From assembly GCF_022682495.2 (NCBI RefSeq), contig NC_071397.1, positions 30,767,427 to 30,831,426 of the forward strand: DNA of 64,000 nucleotides, given 5' to 3'. The notes below the pieces were generated by a model. The model did no database searches. It saw only the letters and a list, made by a program, of their open reading frames with translations, and had not been told where the DNA came from. The position numbers and the translations under genes are program-made. The DNA comes from Desmodus rotundus. Taxonomy: Eukaryota > Chordata > Mammalia > Chiroptera > Phyllostomidae. Below, piece after piece: positions 22,883 through 33,625 of this stretch (the first letter of the stretch is position 1; every line of letters starts with the position of its first letter).

Positions 22883-22958
22883 TTAAATCTGACAACCCTA
22901 TTTATTAGTAATAAAGATTACTATTTGTTAAATCTGGCAACCCTATTTATTAGTAATA
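22882..22958 (+). repeat. Two-copy tandem repeat, 45-bp period
   Basis: GTTAAATCTGACAACCC (from 22882) and GTTAAATCTGGCAACCC (from 22927), each followed by TATTTATTAGTAATA. Thirty-two bases match with one difference. It abuts the palindromic element and may belong to its far end. Confidence 0.8.
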
Positions 22959-22970
22959 AGGGTTAAATTT

Positions 22971-23584
22971 CTCTTTTTCAGGATGATTCATAATTAAAGG
23001 ACATTTTCCTACTACAGACTTGGGTTTTTTGAGTCAGTGTCAGACTGGGTGACTGTGGAAATAACTTTGTTGGTTCTCAGAGATGACTTTTTCCTTGAAC
23101 AGGTTTCTAGGTGTCTGCTCCTTACTCAGGATGTTAAAATACTTTTAAACTCCCTCTGTAAAATTATTCTTTATTATCTGAGTCGTTATTACACAGAGCA
23201 AATACTAGGAGACTAGAGATTGGGAATTTGGAGCTCAAGGAATAGAAAAGACCCTTTAGTTCAAATAATTTTACTATAGTCAATGAACAGAGCCACAGCT
23301 TTGATGTTAATTGACTTATTAATAAGTTAACAAGTTAATAAGCTGAGAGTGATCCCCAGTCTTCCAGCTCTTGGTCCTATGCTATGAGATACATAAATAT
23401 GAGGGTGTATGTTTAGTCTTCCACAAAGCAGTTAGATGAATAGTGTTAAGTAATTATAAGGAGGAAATTAATTGAATGCGATGTCTTTTTAAAATGCCAT
23501 AGTTTGGGCATTATCAGCCATAACTAACAATTTCCAATAGCACTAATTGGTTACGATATTCTACCAGTCTTCCATTGCCAGTGT
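22971..23584. other. Unassigned sequence
   Basis: Nothing recognised. A small AT palindromic patch (ttattaataagttaacaagttaataagc) lies near 23316-23343. Confidence 0.4.
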
Positions 23585-23830
23585 CTAAGAACCGAAATCT
23601 ATACTGCTTAGTTTAAATCCTTGCCTCACCACCAATTAGCCCTGTTACTTTAGCCAAGAAACCTCTCTGTTCCTCAATGTCCTTATCTGTTAAAAGGAAT
23701 TATGGTAATGATAGCTACATCAAAAATAATGGTACAAAATACATGAGAATACATGTAAAGAATTTCTGACAATATCTGACACTGGTAAAGGTTATTATTG
23801 TGTTGTTATCATTCCTGGTATTGTTTGTAC
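23585..23830 (+). repeat. MIR SINE
   Basis: 'tttaaatccttgcctcacca', 'ttactttagccaagaaacct', 'ctctgttcctcaatgtcctt', 'aggaattatggtaatgatag' and 'acatgtaaagaatttctgac' follow MIR from the tRNA-related part into the core. Confidence 0.75.
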
Positions 23831-24218
23831 ATCAGATTGCCTACAAATGGTGAGGTTAATTTCCCAACATCTGTCAGAGTAAATGTCATTAAGACTGCGA
23901 TAAAAAGCTCTAAGTTAGACATAGATCTTTAGTGATTTTATGATAGGTTAAGGTTATAACATATAGCATTTGCTAAGATATTGCTGTAATAATTTGAAAA
24001 AGGCAATGAATGGACCCCTTCCTCCAGTTTTACCAACTGAAGGCAAATATCCAAGTCCCTTTTCTATTGCCTTCAGTGATATATCTGAGATTCAACCCAA
24101 ATTTTCTTTTCATTTTTCCAAGATTAAGTAGAAAAATGTGCCCACAATAGGAAATTAGTATTTGAATTTGTGAGATTATGCAATCACTTTAGAGATTCCA
24201 TATATATATAAAATAAAG
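23831..24218. other. Unassigned AT-rich sequence
   Basis: No feature, apart from a short (TA)n run at 24199-24210 directly beside the 3' end of the half-L1. Confidence 0.4.
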
Positions 24219-26222
24219 TATATTTTTTTATTGTTATTACAGTTGTCCTGATTTTTCCCCTTTTCCCCCCTCTACCTGGTACCACCCAATCCCTCCAGCA
24301 ACCCCTCCCCTTAGTTCATGTCCATGGATTATGCATATAAGTTCTTTGGCTTCTCCATTTCCTATACTATTCTTAACATCTCCCTGTCTATTTTGTACCT
24401 ACCAATTATGCTTCTTAATCCCTGTACCTTTTCTCCTCCTTTCCTATCTCCACTGATAACCCTCCAAATGATTTCCATATCTGTATTATGCTTCTGTTCT
24501 AGTTGTTTGGTTTGTTTTTGTGTTTTTTAGATTCAGTTGTTGATAGTTACGAGTTTGTTGCCATTTTAATGTTCATAGTTTTGATCTTTTTTTTCTTGAA
24601 TAAGTCCCTTTAACATTTCATGTAATAAGGGCTTGGTGATGATGAACTCTTTTAGCTTTATCTTGTCTAGGAAGCACTTTATCTGCCCTTTCGTTCTAAA
24701 TTATAGCTTTGCTGGATAGAGTAATCTTGGTGTTAAATCCTTGCTTTTCATCATTTTGAATACTTCTTTCCAGTCTCTTCTTGCCTGTAAGGTTTCTTTT
24801 CAGAATCAGCTGACAGTTTTGTGGAAACTCCTTTGTAGTTAACTCTCTACCTTTCTCTTGCTGCTGTTAAGATTCTCTCTTTGTCTTTAATCTTTGGCAT
24901 TTTAATTATGATGTTGTCTTGGTGTGGTCCTCTTTGTGTCTATCTTGTTTGGGACTCTCTGTGCTTCCTTGACTTGTATGTCTATTTCCTTCACCAAATT
25001 AGGGAAGTTTTCTTTCATTATGTTTTCAAATAAGTTTTTAGTTTCTTACTCTTCCTTTTCTCTTTCTGGCATCCCTATGACTCAGATGTTGGCACTTTTG
25101 GAAATGTCCCACAGTAATCTTATTTGATCATCATTTTTTTTGAATTCTTGTTTCTTCATTATGTTCTAGTTGACTGTTTATTTCTTCCTTATGTTCCAAA
25201 TCTTTGATTTGAACCCTGGCTTCCTTCCCTTCACTGTTGGTTCCCTGTGGACTTTCCTTTATTTCACTTAATGTAGCCTTCATTTCTTCCCTTATGCTTT
25301 TGTCATACTCAGTGTATTCTCTGAGCATCCTGATCACCAGTGTTTTGAACTCTGCATCTGATAGATTGGCTTCGTTTCATTTAGTTCTTTTTCTGGGGTT
25401 TTGTTCTGTTCTTTCATTTGAGCCATATTTCTTTGTCTCCTCAATTTGGCAGCCTCCCTGTGTTTGTGTCTGTGTGTTCAGTAGAATTGCTTTGACTTCC
25501 TGTCTTGGCAAACCTGTTACATTTTATGGGGAGGGGCTTTAGGTAATCTCCAGGGTGGGCAACCTGCTTCACTGCTTTGTGGCTCAGTATGTGGGGGAGT
25601 GATCATAAAGGGGACAGTGGCACTGTCTGGCTCCTGGAGGCTTGCTTGGCACTGGCCCCATTTCTAGTCATTTCACATACTTTCTGTATGCAACTAGCAC
25701 CCCTCTCGCTGTTGCCCCAATGGTGGTTCCCAGAGTGGATGGGTTTGCATATGTTCTAGGGCCATGAGGGCTCTTTCAACAGACTCTCCTGAGAGACTGG
25801 CAGTTGGCTTCTGCCACCCCAACCCCCACTGGTTTCTATAGCCAGAAGTTAGCAGGCTTTATTTTCCCAGCGCTAGAGCCCTGGGCTATACGGTCTGACT
25901 GGGACTGGGATCACTTACTCCCCGGGTACTCCACCTGATTTTTATCTACCATATGTGAGTGTGGGAGCACCCATTCTGCCAGCTGCCGCTGCCGCCACCT
26001 TGCCAAGGCCACACTGTGTTCTCTCCACCCCAGCTCCTCATCTCTGCTCCTCCTGCCTGTCTGGATGAATATGGCTTCTTAAATCCTTGGTTGTAGGACT
26101 TCTCTACAGTTCGATTTTCTGGCAGTTCTGGGTGTTTTTTGTTTTGAGGTTAATTGTGATCCTTCTTATGGTTGTGCGAGGAGGCGAAGCATGTCTACCT
26201 ATGCCTCTGTCTTGACTAGAAG
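24219..26222 (-). mobile_element. Half-L1 (HAL1-type) retrotransposon: 5'UTR, ORF1, 3'UTR, no ORF2
   Basis: On the minus strand the 5' end (26222) starts CTTCTAGTCAAGACAGAGGC and passes through GCCTCCTCGCACAACC. A GC-richer 5'UTR runs down to about 25460. ORF1 relics (about 25440-24600) follow, then a short 3'UTR (about 24600-24225) with the bat L1 words 'gggacaactgtaat'-like and an A-rich tail (T-run at 24223-24229 on the plus strand). Endonuclease and reverse-transcriptase sequence is absent between ORF1 and the 3'UTR. About 2 kb is the expected length for a half-L1. Its movement would have relied on L1 enzymes in trans. ORF1 is broken by stops. Confidence 0.75.
24600..25445 (-). pseudogene. 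L1/HAL1 ORF1 pseudogene (ORF1p-like RNA-binding protein)
   Basis: ORF1p is the trimeric nucleic-acid chaperone of L1. The relic shows the start-like 'MKEQ' region near 25430, then a coiled-coil part (25337-25131: 'MIRMLREYTEYDKSIREEMK', then 'QIKDLEHKEEINSQLEHNEE' and 'IQKK'). It is followed out of frame by the RRM-like and C-terminal words 'MPEREKEE', 'NLFENIMKENFPNLVKEIDI', 'QRVPNKIDTKRTTPR'. There are at least three internal stops or frameshifts (for example the stop before VIGMPE and the stop after EEK-rich EREKEE). The end lies near 24600 next to the '...ITKPLLHEMLKGL' block. Clearly non-functional. Confidence 0.75.
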
Positions 26223-27383
26223 CCTGTCCTTGTTTTTTTGGATTCTTTTTTTCTTCTTGTTATTGAACTTTTTTTTTTTTCTTCCTTATGTTCCAAATCA
26301 TTGATTTGATTCTTGGCTTCATCCACTCCACTGTTGGTTCCCTGTAAATTTTTCTTCATTTCACTTAGTGTAAACTTCATTTCTGCCTGGGTCTCTTTTT
26401 ATGCTTTTGAAATACCCAATGGGTTCCTTGAGCATTCTAATAAACTGTTTTTTGAACTGTGCATCTGATAGATTGTTTATCTCCATTTTGTTTAGTTCTT
26501 TTTCTAGGGCTTTGGTCTGTTCTTTCATTTGCATCTTATTTCTTTGTCTCCTCATTTTGGCAGCCTCCCTGTGTTTGTTTCTATGTATTAGGTAGAGCTG
26601 CTTTGACTCCCTGTCTTAGTAGCGTGCACTATTGTAGAAAAGTGCACCTGTAAGTTGGATAGGGTGGAGCCTTAGATAATCACCAAGGTGAGGCAACCTG
26701 TGTGAACCAGGTTGATGGAGTCTCAAGTATGGTCTCACCACTCTGTGGCTCTACATGGGGGACGGCTCAAAAAAGGGACAATGGCTGCTGCCTGGCCTGT
26801 GGAGTTTTCTCCAGGAGGAAGCTGTCCCTTGTCAATTGACCTGATGCCAGACACTTCAGTTTCTCCCAATATGCCACTGATGCCCTTCCAGCTGCTGCCC
26901 TGGTGCTGGAGCCCAGAGGGAGTGATTCTGTTTAAGTCCTAAGACTGTTGTGGGCCTTTTAAGAGGAGATACCTGGCAATCCAGCAGTTTCTTCCACTGC
27001 CTCAACCCCCACTGTTTTTTACAACCACAAGTTGTGGGGACTTACCTTCCTGGTACTGGAACCCTGGAATGGGTAGTCTGGTGTGGATTGGGATCCCTCA
27101 TTCCTGAGATATCCCTCCTGGTTCTTATCTACCACACATGGGTGTGGGCCCAGCCTGTTCCACATCTCTGTATCTCTACATCTCCTATCTCTGCCCCTCC
27201 TACCTTGTATGAATGTAACTTCTTTGATTCCTTGGTTGTAAGACTTCCATACAGCTCAGGTTTGTTTGTTTGTTTTTTTTTCCTATTCTGTGTGATAGTT
27301 GTTTTGTAATTTATTTGTGATTTTTGCTATGGTTGTGCAAGGAGGCGATCCATGTTTACCTACACCTCCATCTTGACCAGAAG
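26223..27383 (-). mobile_element. Second L1/HAL1 5' part (5'UTR plus start of ORF1), head-to-tail with the half-L1
   Basis: The 5' end on the minus strand (27383) starts CTTCTGGTCAAGATGGAGGT and passes CGCCTCCTTGCACAACC, homologous to the start of the neighbouring element at 26222. It covers a full 5'UTR and ORF1 to about 26237, where it stops exactly at the neighbour's 5' end. The two copies can be aligned with an offset of about 1,097 bp in ORF1 (atgttccaaa at 25191 and 26288) and about 1,160 bp at the 5' ends. L1 copies normally lose their 5' side; this one lacks the 3' side. Confidence 0.75.
26237..26560 (-). pseudogene. ORF1 N-terminal fragment of the second L1/HAL1 copy
   Basis: Frame 26555-26361 reads 'MRRQRNKMQMKEQTKALEKE', then 'LNKMEINNLSDAQFKKQFIR' and 'MLKE', the N-terminus and start of the coiled coil of bat-type L1 ORF1p. 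It continues, degraded, to about 26237. The rest of ORF1 is missing. The N-terminus is cleaner than in the neighbouring copy. Confidence 0.75.
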
Positions 27384-27799
27384 TTCATAATTACCTTTCT
27401 TTCTCAAAAATTGTTGCTAATGAGGAATCAAATGGAATAGTAGAGAAAGATAGAAGCTTCTTGGTGTGCAATGATGTCAAGCATGTCTTCTGTGGAAAAT
27501 TCTACCAGTTCATTTTTTCACAGATCTGTTAATATGTTCATTTATGCATTTCTGAATGCATCCGTGCATCCATTCTTTGGACAAACATGAACTGAGGACT
27601 GTGGTCTATGCTAGATATCAGAAATATGAAGACAAGTATGTATGGTTATTGAATTGCTGTCCTCTGTTTGCAATTTGTATTAGAACCTACAAAATAATTA
27701 AGTCTAGTTCTAGTCTCAGTTCTGTAGGTCTGGCATGGAAAGAAATCCAGTAAAATATTGCAAAATGTTACCACCTGATAATTGGGCATCAGAGCAAAT
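27384..27799. other. Unassigned sequence with a possible L2 trace
   Basis: 27545-27640 ('cattctttggacaaacatgaactgaggac') recalls the antisense L2 3' end. The remainder is unrecognised. Confidence 0.35.
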
Positions 27800-27935
27800 T
27801 ATAATTTCCATTTTAGCAGGGACCACATCTTTAACACTCTATACCCACTGTGTCTAGCATAGTGCAAGGTATAGATGAGGTAAATAGTTGTTTATTTGTA
27901 GGTAAATAAATAGGCAAGTAGGTAAATGAGTGTGG
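27800..27935 (+). repeat. L2 LINE 3' end
   Basis: 'tagcagggaccacatcttta', 'ctatacccactgtgtctagc', 'atagtgcaaggtatagatga' and a run of aggtaaat/aaataaat units match the plus-strand L2 3' end with its short terminal repeats. Confidence 0.7.
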
Positions 27936-29470
27936 TAATACCAAGATATAGTCTTTAGAAAGGACTGTGTCATTTAGGTTCAAACAGACTGAAACCATCT
28001 AATGCTGTCACTCATATACAAAGCTTTTTCTCAAGCTAGAAATTGAAATGTCCAACATGGGAATTTCTAATGGGTTAGGAGACTGGTATAACCTCTGTGT
28101 CTGCTTTTAGATCAATAAATACATCTTATCCTGAACTTTCTCCTAGGAACCAGTATCTCAGAAGAGATATCACATACTGACCAGAAACAACAGCTGTGAT
28201 TCATGTAAAGTGGCATATTTAGGTGATGAAGTACTTTGCAGCTATCTGGCCCATAACTCTTTGCCATCATAAGCCCCTATGTGATCTGAGTTATGTATAT
28301 TTGTTTCCTATTCCAGCGGCAGTTTGGAGGTTAGGAGGTGGGGGGAGGCAGGCAGCGTGGTTGAAGTGACAGGAGGATTTTAGCAGCTCGTGGGTGGGTG
28401 TTCAGGGAGCAGGTGGCAATGGGAGAAGGAAGTGACTGTCGGGATTCGGTGGCATTTGGGGGTGTGTATAGGCAGGCATAAAAAAAGAGTTGGGTATTCT
28501 AAAAACACTTTGGTATTCTCATAATGAGAAATGCAATCCAGGGCATTTGGTGTTCTAAGGCACAGCCTGTCGGTTTGTTATTCTGTGAAGAGTTTTAGGA
28601 AATGAACCCAAAGAGTTATAGGTAAATTAGAGCAGGAATCACTTTTTTTAGGCTATCAACAAACCTGCATGATCATTTGACTTTTGAGGCAATGCTTCGG
28701 CAGTTCAATAGTAGGCCTTCTTATTTTCTTAGAGAGGAAACCATTTCAACCTTGGCATTTCTGTGGTTGGTCGATTTGAGAGACCTCAGTTGCCTCAAAT
28801 GAAATGAAACTGTTTCAGTATTTGACTGGAGCCGCATCACCAGCTGGGTACCTTTAGCGTGTGGCGTCACATGGCAGACAAGTCCGAACTGCACCAGAAT
28901 TGCTCGTTTCAGGAAATCTGGGCACTCGGACCTGCGTAATAGAAGATCGTCTTCTGGTACTGACGTGACCAACATGACTCCAGCCTCTTCTGGGACGTGG
29001 AGAGAATAAGTTTTGAGTCAGTTCTCTGTTGAACAAACAAACAAATAAATATTAATTTCTGCCCTCCCAATTTCCAAAAAGACACTATGGAATTCTTCAG
29101 TGAGGAAGGTTAAACAACAGAGATATGAAAAACCTCAATGCATTAACCACAATGGCATGACAAAGATACTTCTAAAAATGAATAGTCTCTTTTTCAAATA
29201 GGCTTTTGATAAGCTGTGGTCATTTGTAAACATTGTCACCTCAGAACCATAAAAAAGACAGTACTCAAAACCTTGGGGAAAACAGTTCTTAAGAATTCAG
29301 TGTAATGTTTAAAGATAAGAAAGCATACCCTTCAAATGCCCAAGTCACTTTAAGGACATGATAAGGCTTAAACACCTTAAATTTATAAGTTGAAACATTC
29401 ACTAGCTCACATTGAAACGGGAAAAATGGGGATTTAAAATAAGTGTGTACTTTGACATTTATTAATCAGA
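27936..29470. other. Unassigned sequence
   Basis: No gene called. 28320-28480 is G-rich. 28721-29036 is open in two overlapping minus-strand frames (84 and 60 codons) and has several CpGs, but no domain or splice pattern I can defend. Confidence 0.4.
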
Positions 29471-29740
29471 GTTATGAAAGGGGAAAGAATCAAGGTCAGG
29501 TGTGTGGTAAGTCAACAGTTGTGTGGAAAAGCAGCGGGGCTAAGAGGGGGCCTACTTGCATGTTCGTGCTCAGAGGAAGAGTGTTCGCGGCGGTGCAAGT
29601 GCGCTGGAAATAATGAGGGCCTCTCCTGCTGTTCTGGGTTTGGCAGGAATCTCCTGCAAAGGGGTGCAGAGTCCGCCATAGCTTGTGTTGGGAGGTCTTC
29701 GTTACCACAGTGAGGTTTTGTCCTGTTGCCTGGAGTTGCA
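29471..29740. other. Locally GC-rich, CpG-containing segment
   Basis: A GC-rich patch (gttcgcggcggtgcaagtgcgctgg near 29583-29607) inside AT-rich DNA. It is open in one plus frame (79 codons, Cys-rich) and two minus frames. Too few CpGs for a CpG island by eye. No domain recognised. Confidence 0.35.
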
Positions 29741-29963
29741 TGGGTTGTAAGAGAATTCGTATGCAATGATTGTTTTAAAGTGTCTTTTGCATAGGTGTCT
29801 CCTAGTATATTTATATGTTCTCATTTGAAATAATGGTTTCCTTTAATTAGAAATGATATTCAAAAAGAACTTGGAATAGCATTTCACTGGGTATTCAACA
29901 TGCAAACAAACTTAATTTGACTCTTTCTAACAGTTCCAATGTGGTTTAGGAAGGCTCTTTCTT

Positions 29964-29986
29964 AAAAAAAAAAAAAAAAAAAAAAA
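29964..29986 (+). repeat. Poly(A) run, 23 bases
   Basis: Uninterrupted A-run. It could be an old retroposon tail, but no recognisable body lies upstream and no target duplication was found. Confidence 0.8.
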
Positions 29987-32045
29987 TTCTTCCCCAGCAA
30001 TCACCATTCATGAAATGCTTTCCAGTAGGAAGAAAAACCAGTATTTTTTAGAAGTATCGGTGTGTGTTAGCAACATACCTACTTTGATTGTCTGTTGTAA
30101 ACATCCTACTGTTAGCAGGATAAGTCGTATAGAAATTAACGATTCCTACATATTTTTCAGCAATGAAAAGCAAAAAATATGAAGCACATTTCTCTTACTT
30201 TTACAGATTCAGAGAGACAGTGTCGTTTTTTTTCTAAAGGGGATCTTCCTTACTACCTGACATTCATTTTGACAGCATGAAGAAACCGCAAATGGGCTGA
30301 TCATGTACATTGTCAAGTATATTGACATTTTAGTGGGATTCAAACAATCTTAGTATTCAGGCAGAGCTGATGGCTTCATTTGCAAGTGAGCCGTATTGTT
30401 AAAATCTCGTAACACTTTCTGACCTCTTGGAAAAGATCCTTTCACTAAGTGCCCCCAAAGTGTCCCTGCCTCCCAGGCGTGAGGGCGCTGTGTGATCTAG
30501 CATCTAAAGGAGTTTAGAGCAGTGTAACTTTATAGCAGACACTCTGTCTGGTTGTGTGATTTGAGCAGTAATTAGTTTGCATTTTACCAGAGGAACATGA
30601 TTAATTTTAAAAAGCCAAATAAAGTTTTAACCCAATGTACGAGCCTATTGTGTCAGATAGATGTGTTTAATATAAGTGTAGTGGTTCAAAGCATTTCCAG
30701 TTCTATGAAACACGGGTATTCTTCGGCTGGCAAGCTTAATGAACCCGCTAATAAAGAAGGGGAAAGAAATATTGTATTATAAAATTACCACCACACTTCC
30801 CCTAAAATTATCTTCACTCTTTTTTGCATAACCAAAGAATATAATCCAGAATTGTTAATTTTATACTCACAGAGACTGCAAATTATCATTGCTCACAGCA
30901 CACAGCTTTTAATGCTAACACAAGGAATATTACACAATAGTGTTTTTGGATTCTCTACTAACAGGCTCTGTGGCATGGAACAGAAAGTGATTACTATCTG
31001 TAAATTTTAGTTTTTTCCTCTGCAAAATGAAAAGTAGAACTAGGTTGTCTCTACAGTTTTATAAACTGTATTCTTTTTTTTATGCCTCATTTTTTCGTTC
31101 ACATGGTTATTCCGTTGCAAGACTGGAAAAGATAGACCCTGGTGTCCAGTCGCTGTTTCCGACCATCTGTTCCTTGGAGGTACATGAGAGCAATAACAAG
31201 ACTTAATGAATAACAGTCACAGGCTTTTCTGGGCAACCTGACAATCGAGGGATGTCTAGAATGCTGGTTTAGATTGCGATCCCTACCATCTAAGCTGGTA
31301 CTCGAATTTTGCAGGTTAGAAGTACTAAGCCCTGAGATCGACACCTGGAGTCCAGTTAGAGATTTTCTTCAACTACAATTTAGAGCTCTTGGCTAGTCTA
31401 CGCATTTGGGGGAAATGGGTAACACTTTAAAAAATGAGGTTTGCACTCTTTCATGTATTATTATTATCATTATGTAAAGTTTATGGGTACTTTTGAGATG
31501 GAATGTTTCAGCAAAATGCAGAATCTACTATGTAAAGAACATCAGTGCCATGTACTGTGCCCAATCATTAAACAAATCCTAGGGAACTAAAATTAATTTA
31601 ACATATATATGTCCTCTTTCCACTGACCCATTCTTTATGTTTTTTGTTGCTTTAGCCCACTTATTCCATTAAATAATAATTTTGATTCCATATATTTTTT
31701 AAAGTTAGGTAATTTGGTTTGTTCTTCATGGTTCTTATTTATAGCCTATTAACAATGTAGTTTGCCATATATCCAAATAATAGATGCAGTTTTGAAACCT
31801 AAAAATGTTGGCCCTTTCACAGCTCTGGGTGGGTGAATTGTTCGGCAAAAGAACATTTTATTATCTCACTTTACTTTGTATATTCATAATTTTGTCAACA
31901 AAATTATTAAGTTACCTTTAATTTTAGAAGTTCATTTTAGATGTTGAGAAGACATGATTAATTTTATTAATAATTTTTTAAACTCTTAATACCTCCACAC
32001 CTTGAAAGCCTATTTGTTATCTGATGGTCATTTCAGGCATTTTTA
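29987..32045. other. Unassigned unique sequence
   Basis: No recognised repeats or coding features across about 2 kb. 30225-30440 is repeat-free with mixed composition and is listed among the conserved-noncoding candidates. Confidence 0.45.
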
Positions 32046-32870
32046 TTGTCCTGCTCACCGTATAGACACTGCAAACTGAGCTCTCACATACTGTCTCGGG
32101 AAAGGGGCCTGGGCCCTGCGGGGCTGTGCCCCGGGCTGGCCTGTAGTCCGTGGCTTCTGGACTTCATGCAGGACTTCACAACACGAGTCCAGATGATTTT
32201 GAGGGACAGTGAGAAAGGGAAGGCTGACGCTAGAAGAAGCAACATAAGCGGGGCTAGGTGGGGCTGCTTGGGCTCTCTAGAAATATTATAGGAAAGAAGT
32301 GAGCCCAGGCAGGGCTGCTGTCACCTCACTGGAGAGTGAGAGAAAAAAGCCTTGGGGACAGGTTCAGGGGTGTAGCCTGGGCGGAGCTACTGAAGCCCAG
32401 TAATCCCCTTGTTGCCAGTCTTGTGGGGACCCTGAGAGTTTAGGAGAAAGAAAATTCACTCTAAAAGGAGATTCGAGTGGTCATGTACCAAGGAGGGTGT
32501 ACACTGGCTCCTTTGCCTTGAGGGGTTTTATCTGCTTTCCAAAGGTAGAGATTTTAGGGGAGGTCTAATGAGAGATCTCAATAGAATATTCATCAGCTTT
32601 TCCAAGTGTGTCCTTTCAGGGTCGTGGTCTCCACTGATTGGTCAGCATCAGGGAGTCTAAACTGCATGGCCAATGATATGCCAGGGGAGGAAAGGCCACC
32701 CTGGGGGGAGGCACCTGTGGCTTTCCACCCTGGTGACCTTCTGTATCTGCCTGGGAATTGCTCGGCCAGTTTGTTCAGCTGCCTCCATTTCCCCACTTCA
32801 TTTGCCCAGGAGTTTTCCTAGCTTCTTACTAACCGGTCTCAGTACTTTCCCAGAGCGTACTGACTAACCT
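32046..32870. other. GC-rich, LTR-like but unassigned segment
   Basis: Higher GC than its neighbours, with words such as 'ccactgattggtcagcatca' (CCAAT-like on the complement) and 'ccttgaggggttttatctgc' that recall retroviral LTRs. I could not find TG...CA ends with a matching target duplication, so this is not called as an LTR. Confidence 0.3.
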
Positions 32871-33483
32871 GTGCTCAGGCGTGTGTATGCCACCGTTCAC
32901 ACACACACTTTACATGCATGTGCATTTCTTTTTTTAAGCACTGGTGCCAACCAGTCTTTCTAGATTTTTATTCATTTTTGGGCAATTCAGAGAGATTTTG
33001 AAAATGCATCTGATTTAATGAGAAAGTATAATGTGAAATCCTATAAAGCTGTTTGGATATATATTCCAAATAATATCAAAAATAATAGTTTTTTTATTAA
33101 CGACTTAAAATGGAAGAATGTTTATTTATTTAAAATCAGAGGAATAAGATCCAGCTCTTTTTTGTGAGATGATATATCAACTTTATGCTTCAGGCTTTAC
33201 TGATATGTGTGTGGTGTCTGTTTTACTAATGCATTTTAAATCATGTCATTACTGTTATTAATTTTTCCTGTCTTACGTGACCCGGCTCCACTCCCTGCGA
33301 GCTTGGTCCCCTTCTACACATCGAAGCACACAGGGGCCAGGATTGACGAGAGCCTATGCATGAGTTTGCAGGGAGTGCGGACCCCTCGAATTCAGGCATT
33401 TCTATTACTGGCTGAGTATGCGCACTGAATTCTATGCAAGCACCAAGCACACATCTTCCTTGTTTGTCACCACGTAATCTAAA
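32871..33483. other. Unassigned sequence
   Basis: A short (CA)n near 32899-32909; otherwise nothing recognised. Confidence 0.4.
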
Positions 33484-33625
33484 ACCAGTCCTGTAGGGAA
33501 GACCCTTTTATCATTTTAAGTTAACAGATGAGGAAGCTGAGCTCATGCAAACAAATTGTGTAAATGGCAGAGCAAGGCTTCACAGCAAGACTTACCTACC
33601 CCCAAGTCCAACTCTAACTACTCTG
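33484..33625 (-). repeat. MIR SINE fragment
   Basis: 'acagatgaggaagctgagct', 'aaattgtgtaaatggcagag' and 'caagtccaactctaactact' give the antisense MIR core order. Confidence 0.8.

Noticed and set aside
26950..27309. 119-codon plus-strand open frame
   Set aside because: It lies antisense within the 5'UTR of an L1/HAL1 copy and is a chance frame.
24219..27383. Simple nesting of one L1 inside another
   Set aside because: The remaining 3' part of the outer copy should then appear left of 24219, and it does not.
29964..29986. Poly(A) run as the tail of a processed pseudogene
   Set aside because: No target duplication and no recognisable upstream body or AATAAA at the expected distance.
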